DNA of 64,000 nucleotides from Phascolarctobacterium faecium DSM 14760 (GTDB lineage Bacteria; Bacillota; Negativicutes; Acidaminococcales; Acidaminococcaceae): assembly GCF_003269275.1 (NCBI RefSeq), contig NZ_QLTS01000003.1:124001-188000 (forward strand). Reading direction: 5' to 3'. Position numbers and translations under genes: made by a program. The number at the start of each line of letters is the position of its first letter. Position 1 is the stretch's first letter. The notes under the pieces were generated by a model, which was given only the letters and a program-made list of their open reading frames with translations, had not been told where the DNA came from and made no database searches. Shown here in pieces: positions 49,465 to 57,705 of this stretch.

Positions 49465-50868
49465 TTATTTCCCAACACAGAATTTTGAAAAAATCTCATT
49501 GATGATTTCATCCTGAAGAGTATCACCTGTAATCAAACCCATAGCATCGATCGCTTTATGCAGATCAATGACCAGACAATCATATGGCAGCATCGATGCC
49601 GCTGCTCTGATTGCTTCTTCCACACTTAACAAAGCTTCACGCAGCAGATTCTCGTGACGTGTATTTTGTACATAAGCACCACCAGATATAGCATGCTCTG
49701 AACCATAAACATAACTTTGCAGCCAGGCAGTAAACTGTTCCAGCCCACCGCCGGTTTTTGCAGATAAAAGCAGTACTCTATCTTTACCAAAGCGTTTCTG
49801 TAAAGCTGTTAAATCATTTACCTGCGGTCGATCACCTTTATTTACTATTATAACACAGGGCTTACCTGCAACTGCATTTAAAATTTCTTCATCTTCTTCA
49901 TTTAAAGGCTGAGATCCATCCAAAACTACTACAGCCAATTCTGCTTTGTCAAGACGTTCCTTACTCCTGGCAACCCCTATCTTCTCAACATAATCTTCTG
50001 TCTGCCTGATGCCGGCAGTATCAACTAATACCAATGGCACACTGCCAAGCAATAACTGTTCTTCAATTACATCGCGCGTAGTTCCGGCATATTCTGAAAC
50101 AATAGCCCTTTCCTCACTGAGCAGAGCATTTAAAAGACTTGATTTGCCTACGTTAGGACGACCGACAATTACTGTCTGCAGACCTTCGCGTAATATTTTA
50201 CCGGTATGAGCATGTTTAAGCAGATATTCCAGTTCCTGTTTTACCTTTTCCATACCTTCACTGACAGTATTAAAAGTTATTTCCTCAATATCTTCTTCCG
50301 GATAATCAATAACTGCTTCCAGATTTACTACAATATCTAATAAATTACGGCGCAGACCTTTGATTTTTTTAGACAGTTGGCCATCCTGTTGACGTACTGC
50401 CATTTTTAAAGAAGCTTCACTGCGTGATTTAATAATATCCATAACTGCTTCCGCCTGGATCAGATCTATACGTCCGTTTAAAAAAGCTCTCTTTGTAAAC
50501 TCGCCCGGTTCAGCCGGACGAGCGCCCATTTTATAGGTTAGACCCAGGATAGTTTTTAACGATTGTAAACTGCCATGACTTTGTATTTCCACTACATCTT
50601 CTGCAGTATAGGAATGTGGTCCCTGCATATAAACAGCAAGCACCTCGTCTATTTTACTATTTTCTTCATCAACTACATGACCATAAACAAGCAGATGCGG
50701 TGTATGTTCGGTCAATTTTTTACCCGAAGCTGATCGAAACAGCTTATCACCTATCGCAGCAGCCTCAGTACCACTGATGCGTATTATTCCTACCGCACCT
50801 TCACCTAAAGCCGTAATAACGGCGCTGATTGTTTCGTTAGTTTCAGAAACTGTATGTTTCTTTGCCAT
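49465..50868 (-). CDS. mnmE: tRNA modification GTPase MnmE (TrmE/ThdF)
   Basis: 467 residues. N-terminal tetrahydrofolate-binding domain (ISAVITALGEGAVGIIRISG), a helical domain, and an inserted G domain with GRPNVGKSSLLNAL (about 230), the switch DTAGIRQTEDYVEKIGV and NKGD. The C-terminal CVGK contains the catalytic Cys conserved as C(I/V/L)GK. It acts with MnmG in wobble-uridine modification. Confidence 0.96.
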   Translation of the reverse strand: MAKKHTVSETNETISAVITALGEGAVGIIRISGTEAAAIGDKLFRSASGKKLTEHTPHLLVYGHVVDEENSKIDEVLAVYMQGPHSYTAEDVVEIQSHGSLQSLKTILGLTYKMGARPAEPGEFTKRAFLNGRIDLIQAEAVMDIIKSRSEASLKMAVRQQDGQLSKKIKGLRRNLLDIVVNLEAVIDYPEEDIEEITFNTVSEGMEKVKQELEYLLKHAHTGKILREGLQTVIVGRPNVGKSSLLNALLSEERAIVSEYAGTTRDVIEEQLLLGSVPLVLVDTAGIRQTEDYVEKIGVARSKERLDKAELAVVVLDGSQPLNEEDEEILNAVAGKPCVIIVNKGDRPQVNDLTALQKRFGKDRVLLLSAKTGGGLEQFTAWLQSYVYGSEHAISGGAYVQNTRHENLLREALLSVEEAIRAAASMLPYDCLVIDLHKAIDAMGLITGDTLQDEIINEIFSKFCVGK

Positions 50869-50883
50869 AATTACTCTCCAATA

Positions 50884-50915
50884 GAGAAACCCAGTAAAAT
50901 AAATTACTGGGTCTC
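50884..50915 (-). terminator. Hairpin between jag and mnmE
   Basis: ACCCAGTAA / TTACTGGGT stem (50888-50913), extended by GA/TC, with no long T run on the minus strand. It is a weak terminator or a processing hairpin in an otherwise continuous operon. Confidence 0.5.
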
Positions 50916-50924
50916 AGACACAAA

Positions 50925-51692
50925 TTATTTTTTTAATTCGATTACTACCTTACGATAAGGTTCTTCACCTTCGCTTAAAGTGGTAATGCGGCGATCATTC
51001 TGCAACGCCATATGAATAATCTTTCTTTCATGAGGGTTCATCGGTTCAAGAACTACTCTTTCACCGTTACGTTTAACTTTATCAGCAAGACGTACAGCCA
51101 AACGGCTCAATGTTTCTATTCTCCGCTCACGGTAATCTTCAACATCGATAATAATACGAATTCTTTCACTGGAATTTTTATTAGCCACGAGATTAGTCAG
51201 ATATTGCAGAGCATCCAAAGTCTGTCCGTGTTTGCCGATCAGTATCCCCATATCTGGACCATGTAATTTTAAAGTAACAGTACTATCAGCTTTATTAACG
51301 AATTTTTCCATAACCACTTCAATTTTCATGGAATGGAATATTTTCTGTAAAAATTCCTTACCGGCCTGGACTGCTTCTTCATCAACTACAAATTCTTTTT
51401 TTACTGCTGCTTCTGTATCTGTGTCTACAGCAGTATTTTTATATTCTTCTTTACCGGCCTGAACGTCAGCTTTAATATTATCTAAAGCTTCTTCAACAAC
51501 ATCGCCGATTTTAGCAGCAGCATCTTTTAAAGTAACACGAATTTTAGCTTTTTTAGAAAATAAACCAAATAAACCGTTTTTCGCTTCTTCAATAACTTCG
51601 ATATTTACTTTATCCCGAGTAGTTTTTAACTCATTCAAAGCCTGTTCTAAAGCTTCATCAACATTTTTTCCTGTTTTTTCTAGGAAACCCAT
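50925..51692 (-). CDS. jag: RNA-binding protein Jag (KhpB, SpoIIIJ-associated)
   Basis: 255 residues from ATG 51692 (CAGGAGGCG upstream); the longer reading to 51713 starts inside the ribosome site. Three parts: a Jag_N domain MGFLEKTGKNVDEALEQAL (about 1-50), a KH domain with LHGPDMGILIGKHGQTLDAL, and a C-terminal R3H domain with MNPHERKIIHMALQNDRRI. It partners KhpA in binding small RNAs and mRNAs in Firmicutes. It starts 21 bp after yidC. Confidence 0.94.
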   Translation of the reverse strand: MGFLEKTGKNVDEALEQALNELKTTRDKVNIEVIEEAKNGLFGLFSKKAKIRVTLKDAAAKIGDVVEEALDNIKADVQAGKEEYKNTAVDTDTEAAVKKEFVVDEEAVQAGKEFLQKIFHSMKIEVVMEKFVNKADSTVTLKLHGPDMGILIGKHGQTLDALQYLTNLVANKNSSERIRIIIDVEDYRERRIETLSRLAVRLADKVKRNGERVVLEPMNPHERKIIHMALQNDRRITTLSEGEEPYRKVVIELKK

Positions 51693-51713
51693 CTTTTTCG
51701 CCTCCTGTAGCAA

Positions 51714-52343
51714 TTATTTTACAGTAGCCTTATTCATCAGTGCCTGCTGACCGATCTGCATCAGGTTCATAACAACCCAGTAAAGCACCAGACCAGCTGG
51801 GAAGCTAAAACTGATATAGCCAATAAAAAGTGGCATAAAATACAGCATCATCTTATTTTGTGCTGAAGAAGTATCCGGCATAGTCTGTTTTGACTGCACA
51901 AAAGTAGTCAAAGCTGATAAAACCGGCAGTATATACATCGGATCCGGATTAGAGATACTTTGAATCCATAAAAAATTAGCCGGTCCAACATAATGAAAAT
52001 CACGAATACCATAGAAAATACCGATCATAATCGGCATTTGTACTAATAACGGCAGACAGCCAGCTAAAGGATTGACATTTTCCTGTTTATAAAGGTTTGC
52101 CAGTTCCATATTCAAACGTTGTTTATCGTTCTTGTATTTTTCCTGGATAGCTTTCATTTTAGGCTGCATAGCCATCATTGCTTTTGTTGATTCGATTTGT
52201 TTTTTTGTTAAAGGATACAACAGTATTTTAACAATAATCGTCATAATGATAATTGCCAGGCCATAATTAGGTAAACCTACAGTAGCAGTCATATTATAAA
52301 GTACCGTAATAACCTGCTGAACAATATTACTGAGAAAGTCCAA
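51714..52343 (-). CDS. yidC: Membrane protein insertase YidC (short form)
   Basis: 209 residues. Five hydrophobic segments; MTIIVKILLYPLTKKQIEST carries the conserved Pro-Leu and the Arg/Lys region of the hydrophilic groove, then QPKMKAIQEKYKNDKQRLNM and NPLAGCLPLLVQMPIMIGIF. There is no large periplasmic P1 domain and no lipobox, so this is a compact Firmicutes-type insertase lacking the lipoprotein signal found in Bacillus SpoIIIJ. It inserts and folds inner-membrane proteins. Confidence 0.95.
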   Translation of the reverse strand: MDFLSNIVQQVITVLYNMTATVGLPNYGLAIIIMTIIVKILLYPLTKKQIESTKAMMAMQPKMKAIQEKYKNDKQRLNMELANLYKQENVNPLAGCLPLLVQMPIMIGIFYGIRDFHYVGPANFLWIQSISNPDPMYILPVLSALTTFVQSKQTMPDTSSAQNKMMLYFMPLFIGYISFSFPAGLVLYWVVMNLMQIGQQALMNKATVK

Positions 52344-52403
52344 GATATCACTCCTTAGAGGTTAGTGTATATATTTACTACTTTAATTTGCATTATCAAG
52401 TTG

Positions 52404-52613
52404 TTAACTAACAGGGTCATAACCGCCCGGATGAAAAGGATGACATTTTGCTATCCTTTTAACTGCCAGCCAGCCGCCCTTTAAAGCGCCTTTTTTTCGG
52501 ATAGCTTCAATGGCGTACTGAGAGCATGTAGGATAAAACCTGCATGTAGGCGGAAATAACGGTGAAATAAATAACTGATAAAAACGGATACAAACAATCA
52601 TCAATGTTTTCAC
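52404..52613 (-). CDS. yidD: Membrane protein insertion efficiency factor YidD
   Basis: 69 residues, full-length. The conserved core [20 protein letters not shown], then [20 protein letters not shown] and [11 protein letters not shown], is characteristic. It lies 11 bp after rnpA and 60 bp before yidC and assists YidC-dependent insertion. Confidence 0.95.
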   Translation of the reverse strand: MKTLMIVCIRFYQLFISPLFPPTCRFYPTCSQYAIEAIRKKGALKGGWLAVKRIAKCHPFHPGGYDPVS

Positions 52614-52624
52614 AGAAATTCACC

Positions 52625-52984
52625 TTACTTCAATAAAACGGCTCTTTTAGCTAAACGCATAAATACTCGATCATAAGTTTTTAAATCTGCAGCAGCCAGT
52701 TTTTTACGAGCTACCCAAATAAGCTGTATATTCGTCAACAATTCCGATTTATGATGACGAAATACTTCTCTCATCATTCTTTTGACACGATTACGTACTA
52801 CGGCGTTACCAATTTTTTTACCGACAGCAAAACCAATCTTAGGACCTTCTGCGTCTAAAGGTAAAACATAAAGTACAGATAAACTGTCAACGACAGAACG
52901 TCCGGTAGTATACACCAATTGAAAACCGGCTTTAGACTTGATTCGATTTTTTTTAGGAAAAGTGAACTTTTTTCTTGGTTCCAA
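52625..52984 (-). CDS. rnpA: Ribonuclease P protein component
   Basis: 119 residues from TTG 52984, with AGGTG 7 bases upstream; a GTG at 53020 would sit in the rpmH-rnpA hairpin and is less likely. The protein is basic. The RNP motif is KKIGNAVVRNRVKRMMREVF (about 57-76), with an earlier FQLVYTTGRSV and a late LIWVARKKLA. It assists RNase P RNA in tRNA 5' processing. Confidence 0.92.
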   Translation of the reverse strand: MEPRKKFTFPKKNRIKSKAGFQLVYTTGRSVVDSLSVLYVLPLDAEGPKIGFAVGKKIGNAVVRNRVKRMMREVFRHHKSELLTNIQLIWVARKKLAAADLKTYDRVFMRLAKRAVLLK

Positions 52985-53007
52985 ATTCTTGCACCTGCCC
53001 GCATGGA

Positions 53008-53037
53008 AAAAATAGGCCACTCTCGCGGCCTATTTTT
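53008..53037 (-). terminator. Hairpin between rpmH and rnpA
   Basis: Perfect AAAAATAGGCC / GGCCTATTTTT stem with an 8-nt loop and a run of T on the minus strand. It can reduce rnpA expression relative to L34, a common arrangement. Confidence 0.75.
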
Positions 53038-53043
53038 ATGATA

Positions 53044-53178
53044 TTATGCAGACAATTTCTTTCTGCCTCTAGCACGTCTTCTTTTGAGAACTTGACGACC
53101 GCCCAAAGTTTTCATTCTTTCTCTAAAACCATGGGTTCTTTTTCTTCTAAGGTTGTTAGGTTGAAAAGTACGTTTCAT
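53044..53178 (-). CDS. rpmH: 50S ribosomal protein L34
   Basis: 44 residues, read directly: [20 protein letters not shown], then [20 protein letters not shown] and KLSA. This is the canonical L34 length and composition. GGAGG lies ahead of ATG 53178. It is the first gene of the leftward rpmH-to-noc block, driven by a consensus promoter. Confidence 0.97.
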   Translation of the reverse strand: MKRTFQPNNLRRKRTHGFRERMKTLGGRQVLKRRRARGRKKLSA

Positions 53179-53248
53179 GAAATCTTACCTCCTTACCACT
53201 CACTAGTTTTATCAAATTCTATATTGATTTGAATTGATAGCTACAGAA

Positions 53249-53277
53249 ATTATATTAGAAACGACTTAAAGTGTCAA
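53249..53277 (-). promoter_or_regulatory. Promoter of rpmH
   Basis: Perfect consensus minus-strand TTGACA (53277-53272), 17-bp spacer, perfect TATAAT (53254-53249), about 70 bp before the start codon. Confidence 0.85.
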
Positions 53278-53346
53278 GAATAAAGCAGTTAGTTAAAGAA
53301 ATTTTTATTATTTTCTATCCTTCAAAATTTTCTTCTCAATTAAAAA

Positions 53347-53375
53347 TTGCTAATAACTCTTAATTTTGATAGAAT
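53347..53375 (+). promoter_or_regulatory. Candidate dnaA promoter
   Basis: TTGCTA (53347-53352), 17-bp spacer, TAGAAT (53370-53375), leaving a ~155-nt leader. The dyad ATAGTAA / TTACTAT (53382-53388, 53397-53403) lies just downstream. The remaining rpmH-dnaA gap is AT-rich and shows no DnaA box that I can confirm. Confidence 0.5.
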
Positions 53376-53539
53376 ATAGTGATAGTAATAATAGTCTTAC
53401 TATGTCATTTTTTATATTTTACAGCGACAGAAAACCGACTGTAGGATTTTTTATAAGCCTTGCTATTATTTTTTGTCTCAAATCATTATTTCAACGCCTT
53501 ACAAGCCGTTTATGAGTAGCCACAGGAAGGATGTATTTT

Positions 53540-54952
53540 ATGAGCTCGTACGATTTAGCAGAGGTTTGGGTAAAATTCCTGGAAAAATTCCATGAATCTA
53601 CCAGTGAAAATGTTTATAATGCCTGGATCAAACCTTTGATTCCCTTAGAAATAACAGATACCTACTTAAAAGTAGGCGCCAAAAATAATTTTACAAAAAA
53701 ATGGCTTGAAGAAACGTATACTACAGTCATTGAAGGTATGCTTGCCAGTATTACCGGCACAAACCTGCAGTTTAAAATTGAAAACCTTGATTTGAAAACT
53801 GAAGAACTCCCTATAAATTCAGCAGAAACTACTCCAGTACAAACTGAAAACAGGTCTCTGCTTCCTGAGGCAGTTCTGCCGCCTGTAAAAAACAGTTTTA
53901 CCCAGCAAGATCTTTTTGAAGATGATATCCAAAGCAACCTTAACCCAAAATATATCTTTGAAACTTTCGTTATCGGCAATTCCAACAGGTTTGCTTATGC
54001 AGCAGCTCAAGCTGTAGCTTCAAATCCTGCTAAAGCCTATAATCCACTTTTTATTTATGGCGGTGTCGGTCTAGGTAAAACACACTTGATGCATGCGATT
54101 GGCAATCAGATAAAAATGAATGATTCCAAAATGAAAATTTTATACATCTCAAGTGAAAAATTTACCAATGAAATAATTAATTCTATTCAAAATAAAAATA
54201 CAGATGCTTTCAGAAAAAAATATCGTAATATCGATTGCTTAATTATCGACGATATTCAATTTTTAAAAAATAAAGAAATGACACAGGAAGAATTCTTTCA
54301 TACTTTCAACACCTTATACGAAGCTAACAAACAGATTATCATATCCAGCGACCGTCTTCCGCGTGAAATCGAAACGCTGGAAGACCGATTGCGTTCACGT
54401 TTTGAATCAGGACTTCTCGCAGATATTCAATCTCCAGATCTGGAAACAAGGATCGCTATTTTGAGAAAAAAAGCAGAATCAGAAAACATATCTATTCCTC
54501 ATGATGTTATTTCTCTTGTTGCATCCAGCATTGACACTAATATACGTGAAATAGAAGGCGCTTATACAAAAATAGTAGCCTATGCTTCATTGATGGGAAG
54601 TCCAATAACTATAGATCTGGCAAAAAAAATACTTGACGCTATGGGAACCAGCACTAAAAACAAACAAATTACTTTTGACGATATCATTCAGGTTACATCT
54701 GATTATTTCAAAATCAAAAAAGAAGAATTTTTTACAAAAAAACGTACTCAGAATATTGCTTACCCAAGACAGATAGCAATGTATCTGTGCCGTGAAATGG
54801 CTGATTTTTCTTATCCCCGAATTGGTGAGTTTTTTGGAGGACGCGATCACACTACTGTTATCCATGCATATGAAAAAATCGTAAAAAAGATCAAAGAAGA
54901 TCCTAATTGTGAAAAAACTATTACTTACCTTGTAGATAAATTAAAACAATAA
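53540..54952 (+). CDS. dnaA: Chromosomal replication initiator DnaA
   Basis: 470 residues from ATG 53540. AGGAAGG ends 9 bases before it, whereas the upstream ATG 53531 directly abuts that site. Domain I (LAEVWVKFLEKFHESTSENV), a linker, then the AAA+ domain with NPKYIFETFVIGNSNRFAYA, Walker A YGGVGLGKTHLMHAI (about 170), Walker B CLIIDDIQFL and sensor/arginine-finger parts. Domain IV ends with FFGGRDHTTVIHAYEKI, the DnaA-box recognition signature. It precedes the DnaA-box cluster of oriC. Confidence 0.97.
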   Translation: MSSYDLAEVWVKFLEKFHESTSENVYNAWIKPLIPLEITDTYLKVGAKNNFTKKWLEETYTTVIEGMLASITGTNLQFKIENLDLKTEELPINSAETTPVQTENRSLLPEAVLPPVKNSFTQQDLFEDDIQSNLNPKYIFETFVIGNSNRFAYAAAQAVASNPAKAYNPLFIYGGVGLGKTHLMHAIGNQIKMNDSKMKILYISSEKFTNEIINSIQNKNTDAFRKKYRNIDCLIIDDIQFLKNKEMTQEEFFHTFNTLYEANKQIIISSDRLPREIETLEDRLRSRFESGLLADIQSPDLETRIAILRKKAESENISIPHDVISLVASSIDTNIREIEGAYTKIVAYASLMGSPITIDLAKKILDAMGTSTKNKQITFDDIIQVTSDYFKIKKEEFFTKKRTQNIAYPRQIAMYLCREMADFSYPRIGEFFGGRDHTTVIHAYEKIVKKIKEDPNCEKTITYLVDKLKQ

Positions 54953-54960
54953 CTTTCAAA

Positions 54961-55200
54961 ATTCTACTATTATATAATACTTATCTACAGTTTCTGTGGA
55001 TAAGTTGCGTTATTTCTGTGGATAAACAGTTAATAAAAAGCATCACACAAAAAACTGTTGATAATGTTAATAAATTTTCCCAATTATCCACACTTATATC
55101 AACAAGTTTCATAAAAGCTTTTATCAGTGTTTTTAGGCTGTTTCCACATATTCACACTCCCTACTACGACGTCTACTAAGATTTTAAATTAATATAGCAA
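54961..55200. other. Chromosomal origin of replication (oriC) with DnaA-box cluster
   Basis: The dnaA-dnaN gap holds TTATCTACA (54981-54989, plus), two exact TTATCCACA boxes on the minus strand (54995-55003, 55017-55025), TTATCAACA on the minus strand (55056-55064) and one exact TTATCCACA on the plus strand (55084-55092). A near-box ATATCAACA (55096-55104) follows. AT-rich stretches between and after the boxes could be the unwinding element. Gene orientation reverses across dnaA, as expected at an origin. Confidence 0.88.
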
Positions 55201-55228
55201 TAATAAAAAAGATGGAGGTCTGTATAAC

Positions 55229-56338
55229 ATGATTTTTACCTGTAAAACAACTAACCTTAACAAATCAATCCAAACAGTTCAAAGAGCTATTTCTTCCAAA
55301 CCTAGTACTCCTATCTTTTCCGGAATCCATTTAATTGCAGATAATAACATTTTAGAGATCCAGGCAATGGATCTGAATATGGCTATAGCTTGCAGTATAG
55401 AAGCGGAAATACAGGAAAAAGGAGAAATAGTTGTTTCAGCAAAGCATTTTTCAGAATTAATGCGTAAGCTTCCTGGCGAAAATGTTACCATCGTAAAAAA
55501 TAAAGAAGAAAAAACTATCAATGTTCAATCCGATAAATCTGATTTTCAGCTCTTACTGATGAATGAAGATGATTATCCAAAATTTCCAGAATTTAATGCT
55601 GATAAACAAATAGTTTTAGAAGATGAAAAAATCAAGGAACTTATTAAAAAAACTATTTTTGCCTGCTCTACAGACGAAGCAAGACCTTTGTTCACAGGTA
55701 TTTTAGTGGAACTCCAGGATGGTAAGATAACCTTTGTAGGTACTAATACTCACCGTTTATCAATCAAAACTATGGAACAGGAAAGCAGCGAAGCTATGTC
55801 AATGATTATTCCTTCCAGAGTTTTAAGTGAAATTGCTCGTAATTTAACAAGTGAGTTACCTCAGGAAGTAAAACTTTCTTTATTAAATAATCAAATCATG
55901 GTACAGATCGATAAAGTGGTAATTGTTTCCCGCTTAATCGAAGGAAAATTCCCTGATTATCGTAGAGTTATTCCTCCTGCTTTTAACATTAAAACTCTAT
56001 TCAATGTTAAAGAACTGGCCGGAGCTGTAGAACGCGTTGCTTTATTTTCCAGTGATGGTGATTACAGTATTATCAAAGTAAGTGTCGGAAATAATGAAAT
56101 CGTTGTAAGCTCCAGCAGTCCAGACGTTGGTAAGGGACGTGAAGTAATCGAATGTCAAACTCAGGGCGAAACGATCAATGTAGCTTTTAATTCTAAATAT
56201 ATCATTGATATTTTAAAAAATCTTACTGATGAACAGGCTACGATGGAGTTAAATACTTCTCTGAGTCCTGTTTGCATTAAACCGATTGCTGAAAGTAATT
56301 ATATTTATATTGTTACTCCTGTCAGAGTCGTATTTTAA
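55229..56338 (+). CDS. dnaN: DNA polymerase III beta subunit (sliding clamp)
   Basis: 369 residues. Three clamp domains. Recognisable parts: CKTTNLNKSIQTVQRAISSK, PIFSGIHLIADNNILEIQAM, ARPLFTGILVELQDGKITFV, GTNTHRLSIKTM, LIEGKFPDYRRVIP and the C-terminal YIYIVTPVRV. It encircles DNA as the processivity clamp. A good GGAGG precedes the ATG, 28 bp after oriC. Confidence 0.97.
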   Translation: MIFTCKTTNLNKSIQTVQRAISSKPSTPIFSGIHLIADNNILEIQAMDLNMAIACSIEAEIQEKGEIVVSAKHFSELMRKLPGENVTIVKNKEEKTINVQSDKSDFQLLLMNEDDYPKFPEFNADKQIVLEDEKIKELIKKTIFACSTDEARPLFTGILVELQDGKITFVGTNTHRLSIKTMEQESSEAMSMIIPSRVLSEIARNLTSELPQEVKLSLLNNQIMVQIDKVVIVSRLIEGKFPDYRRVIPPAFNIKTLFNVKELAGAVERVALFSSDGDYSIIKVSVGNNEIVVSSSSPDVGKGREVIECQTQGETINVAFNSKYIIDILKNLTDEQATMELNTSLSPVCIKPIAESNYIYIVTPVRVVF

Positions 56339-56353
56339 GCGAGAAGGTAAAAA

Positions 56354-56575
56354 ATGGAAAAAATAACTGTCGGTATCACTACTGAATTTATTACGATCTC
56401 TAATCTTTTGAAATATGCAGGAGTTTTAGAGACCGGAGGACAGGCGCATGAGGCTATTGAAGCGGGAGTAGTTACGTTGAATGGTATTATAGTTACGGAA
56501 AAACGCAAGAAAGTTTTTCCGCAAGATACTGTTGTTTTAGATCAGCAAGTAGAAATAAAAGTTATAACGGAATAA
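56354..56575 (+). CDS. S4-domain protein (YaaA/RlbA-like)
   Basis: 73 residues. ITISNLLKYAGVLETGGQAH and VTLNGIIVTEKRKKVFPQDT are the S4 RNA-binding motif. The small S4 protein between dnaN and recF is conserved in Firmicutes and implicated in ribosome assembly. It ends 3 bp before recF. Confidence 0.92.
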   Translation: MEKITVGITTEFITISNLLKYAGVLETGGQAHEAIEAGVVTLNGIIVTEKRKKVFPQDTVVLDQQVEIKVITE

Positions 56576-56578
56576 TTT

Positions 56579-57703
56579 ATGAAAGTAAAAAGAATCTATG
56601 CAGTTAACTTTAGAAATTATAAAGAATGCTGTTTGGAAATTACTTCAATGGTCAATATCTTTTATGGGCAAAATGCCCAGGGAAAAACAAATCTTTTAGA
56701 AGCGATGTTTTATGCTGCCTTTGGAATGTCACATCGTACTGCCCAGGAAGATGATATGCAGCGTCTGGATACAAATCAGTTAGCTGTTGGTATTAATTTT
56801 GAAGATTTACATGGGGTAAATGATGTTAAAATAAAAAGACAGCATCTCGATGGTAAGAATAAAAAAGAATTGTTTTTGAACGATGTAAAGGTTCGGCCCA
56901 AGGAACATTACGGAACTTTAAATATGGTGATGTTTTCACCTGAGGATCTGCAGCTTATCAAAGGTGAGCCCGCTTTACGCAGACGTTTTTTTGATATGCA
57001 GATCTCACAGACTGATAAAGCTTATTATGATATGTTGATAAAATATAATCGTATTTTACAGCAGCGCAACAGGCTTCTTAAAGATATCCGTGATAATAAT
57101 GCCAGTATTGAGCTTTTATTGACCTGGGATCAGGAATTTGTGCTGACTGCGGCCAGAATAGCTGTAAAAAGGATGGCCGCTTTGCAGAAATTAAAAAATA
57201 TAGCTAAAGATATTTATGCTGCTTTAACTGGTGAATTAGAAACATTAACTGTTTTTTATGAACTTAAAGCTAATAATGGCGAGCTTCTTTATCCTGATGA
57301 AGCTATCTGTTGGGAAGATTTCTATCGCAGTAAGCTGTCTGAACGGCAGCAGGTAGATATTTTAAGAGGTAGTACGGGTATAGGACCTCATCGTGATGAT
57401 CTATTATTTAAAGTAAATGACAGAATTTTGAAAGCTTTTGGTTCACAGGGGCAGCAGCGCAGTGCTGCTTTAGCCTTAAAACTGGCACAGCTTGAATATG
57501 TCCGCCAGGAAATAGATGAGTTTCCTGTATTACTGTTGGATGATGTAATGAGTGAACTTGATGATCAAAGACGTTGTCAGCTATTAAAATTTATTGATGG
57601 TAAAGTTCAAACTTTTATTACGGTAAACGATAAAGCTTTGATTCCGGATTTGAGCGGAAATGCGTATTTCAGGATTATTGAAGGCAGAATCGCAGAGGGA
57701 TAA
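56579..57703 (+). CDS. recF: DNA replication and repair protein RecF
   Basis: 374 residues. Walker A GQNAQGKTNLLEAMFYAAFG (about 30-49), the ABC signature SQGQQRSAALALKLAQLEYV and Walker B PVLLLDDVMSELDDQRR are intact. SMC-like head without long coiled coils. It loads RecA at gaps with RecOR. It lies 2 bp before dciA. Confidence 0.96.
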   Translation: MKVKRIYAVNFRNYKECCLEITSMVNIFYGQNAQGKTNLLEAMFYAAFGMSHRTAQEDDMQRLDTNQLAVGINFEDLHGVNDVKIKRQHLDGKNKKELFLNDVKVRPKEHYGTLNMVMFSPEDLQLIKGEPALRRRFFDMQISQTDKAYYDMLIKYNRILQQRNRLLKDIRDNNASIELLLTWDQEFVLTAARIAVKRMAALQKLKNIAKDIYAALTGELETLTVFYELKANNGELLYPDEAICWEDFYRSKLSERQQVDILRGSTGIGPHRDDLLFKVNDRILKAFGSQGQQRSAALALKLAQLEYVRQEIDEFPVLLLDDVMSELDDQRRCQLLKFIDGKVQTFITVNDKALIPDLSGNAYFRIIEGRIAEG

Positions 57704-57705
57704 AA

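Noticed and set aside
53382-53403. Dyad ATAGTAA/TTACTAT upstream of dnaA as a DnaA-box cluster
   Set aside because: It does not match TTATCCACA; it is at most an operator for another protein.
36424-53512. Exact 17-bp repeat GCCTTACAAGCCGTTTA at 36424 and 53496, resembling a tRNA anticodon arm, flanking 17 kb
   Set aside because: The enclosed genes are housekeeping, neither copy belongs to a tRNA, there is no integrase, and one 17-mer repeat in 64 kb is compatible with chance.
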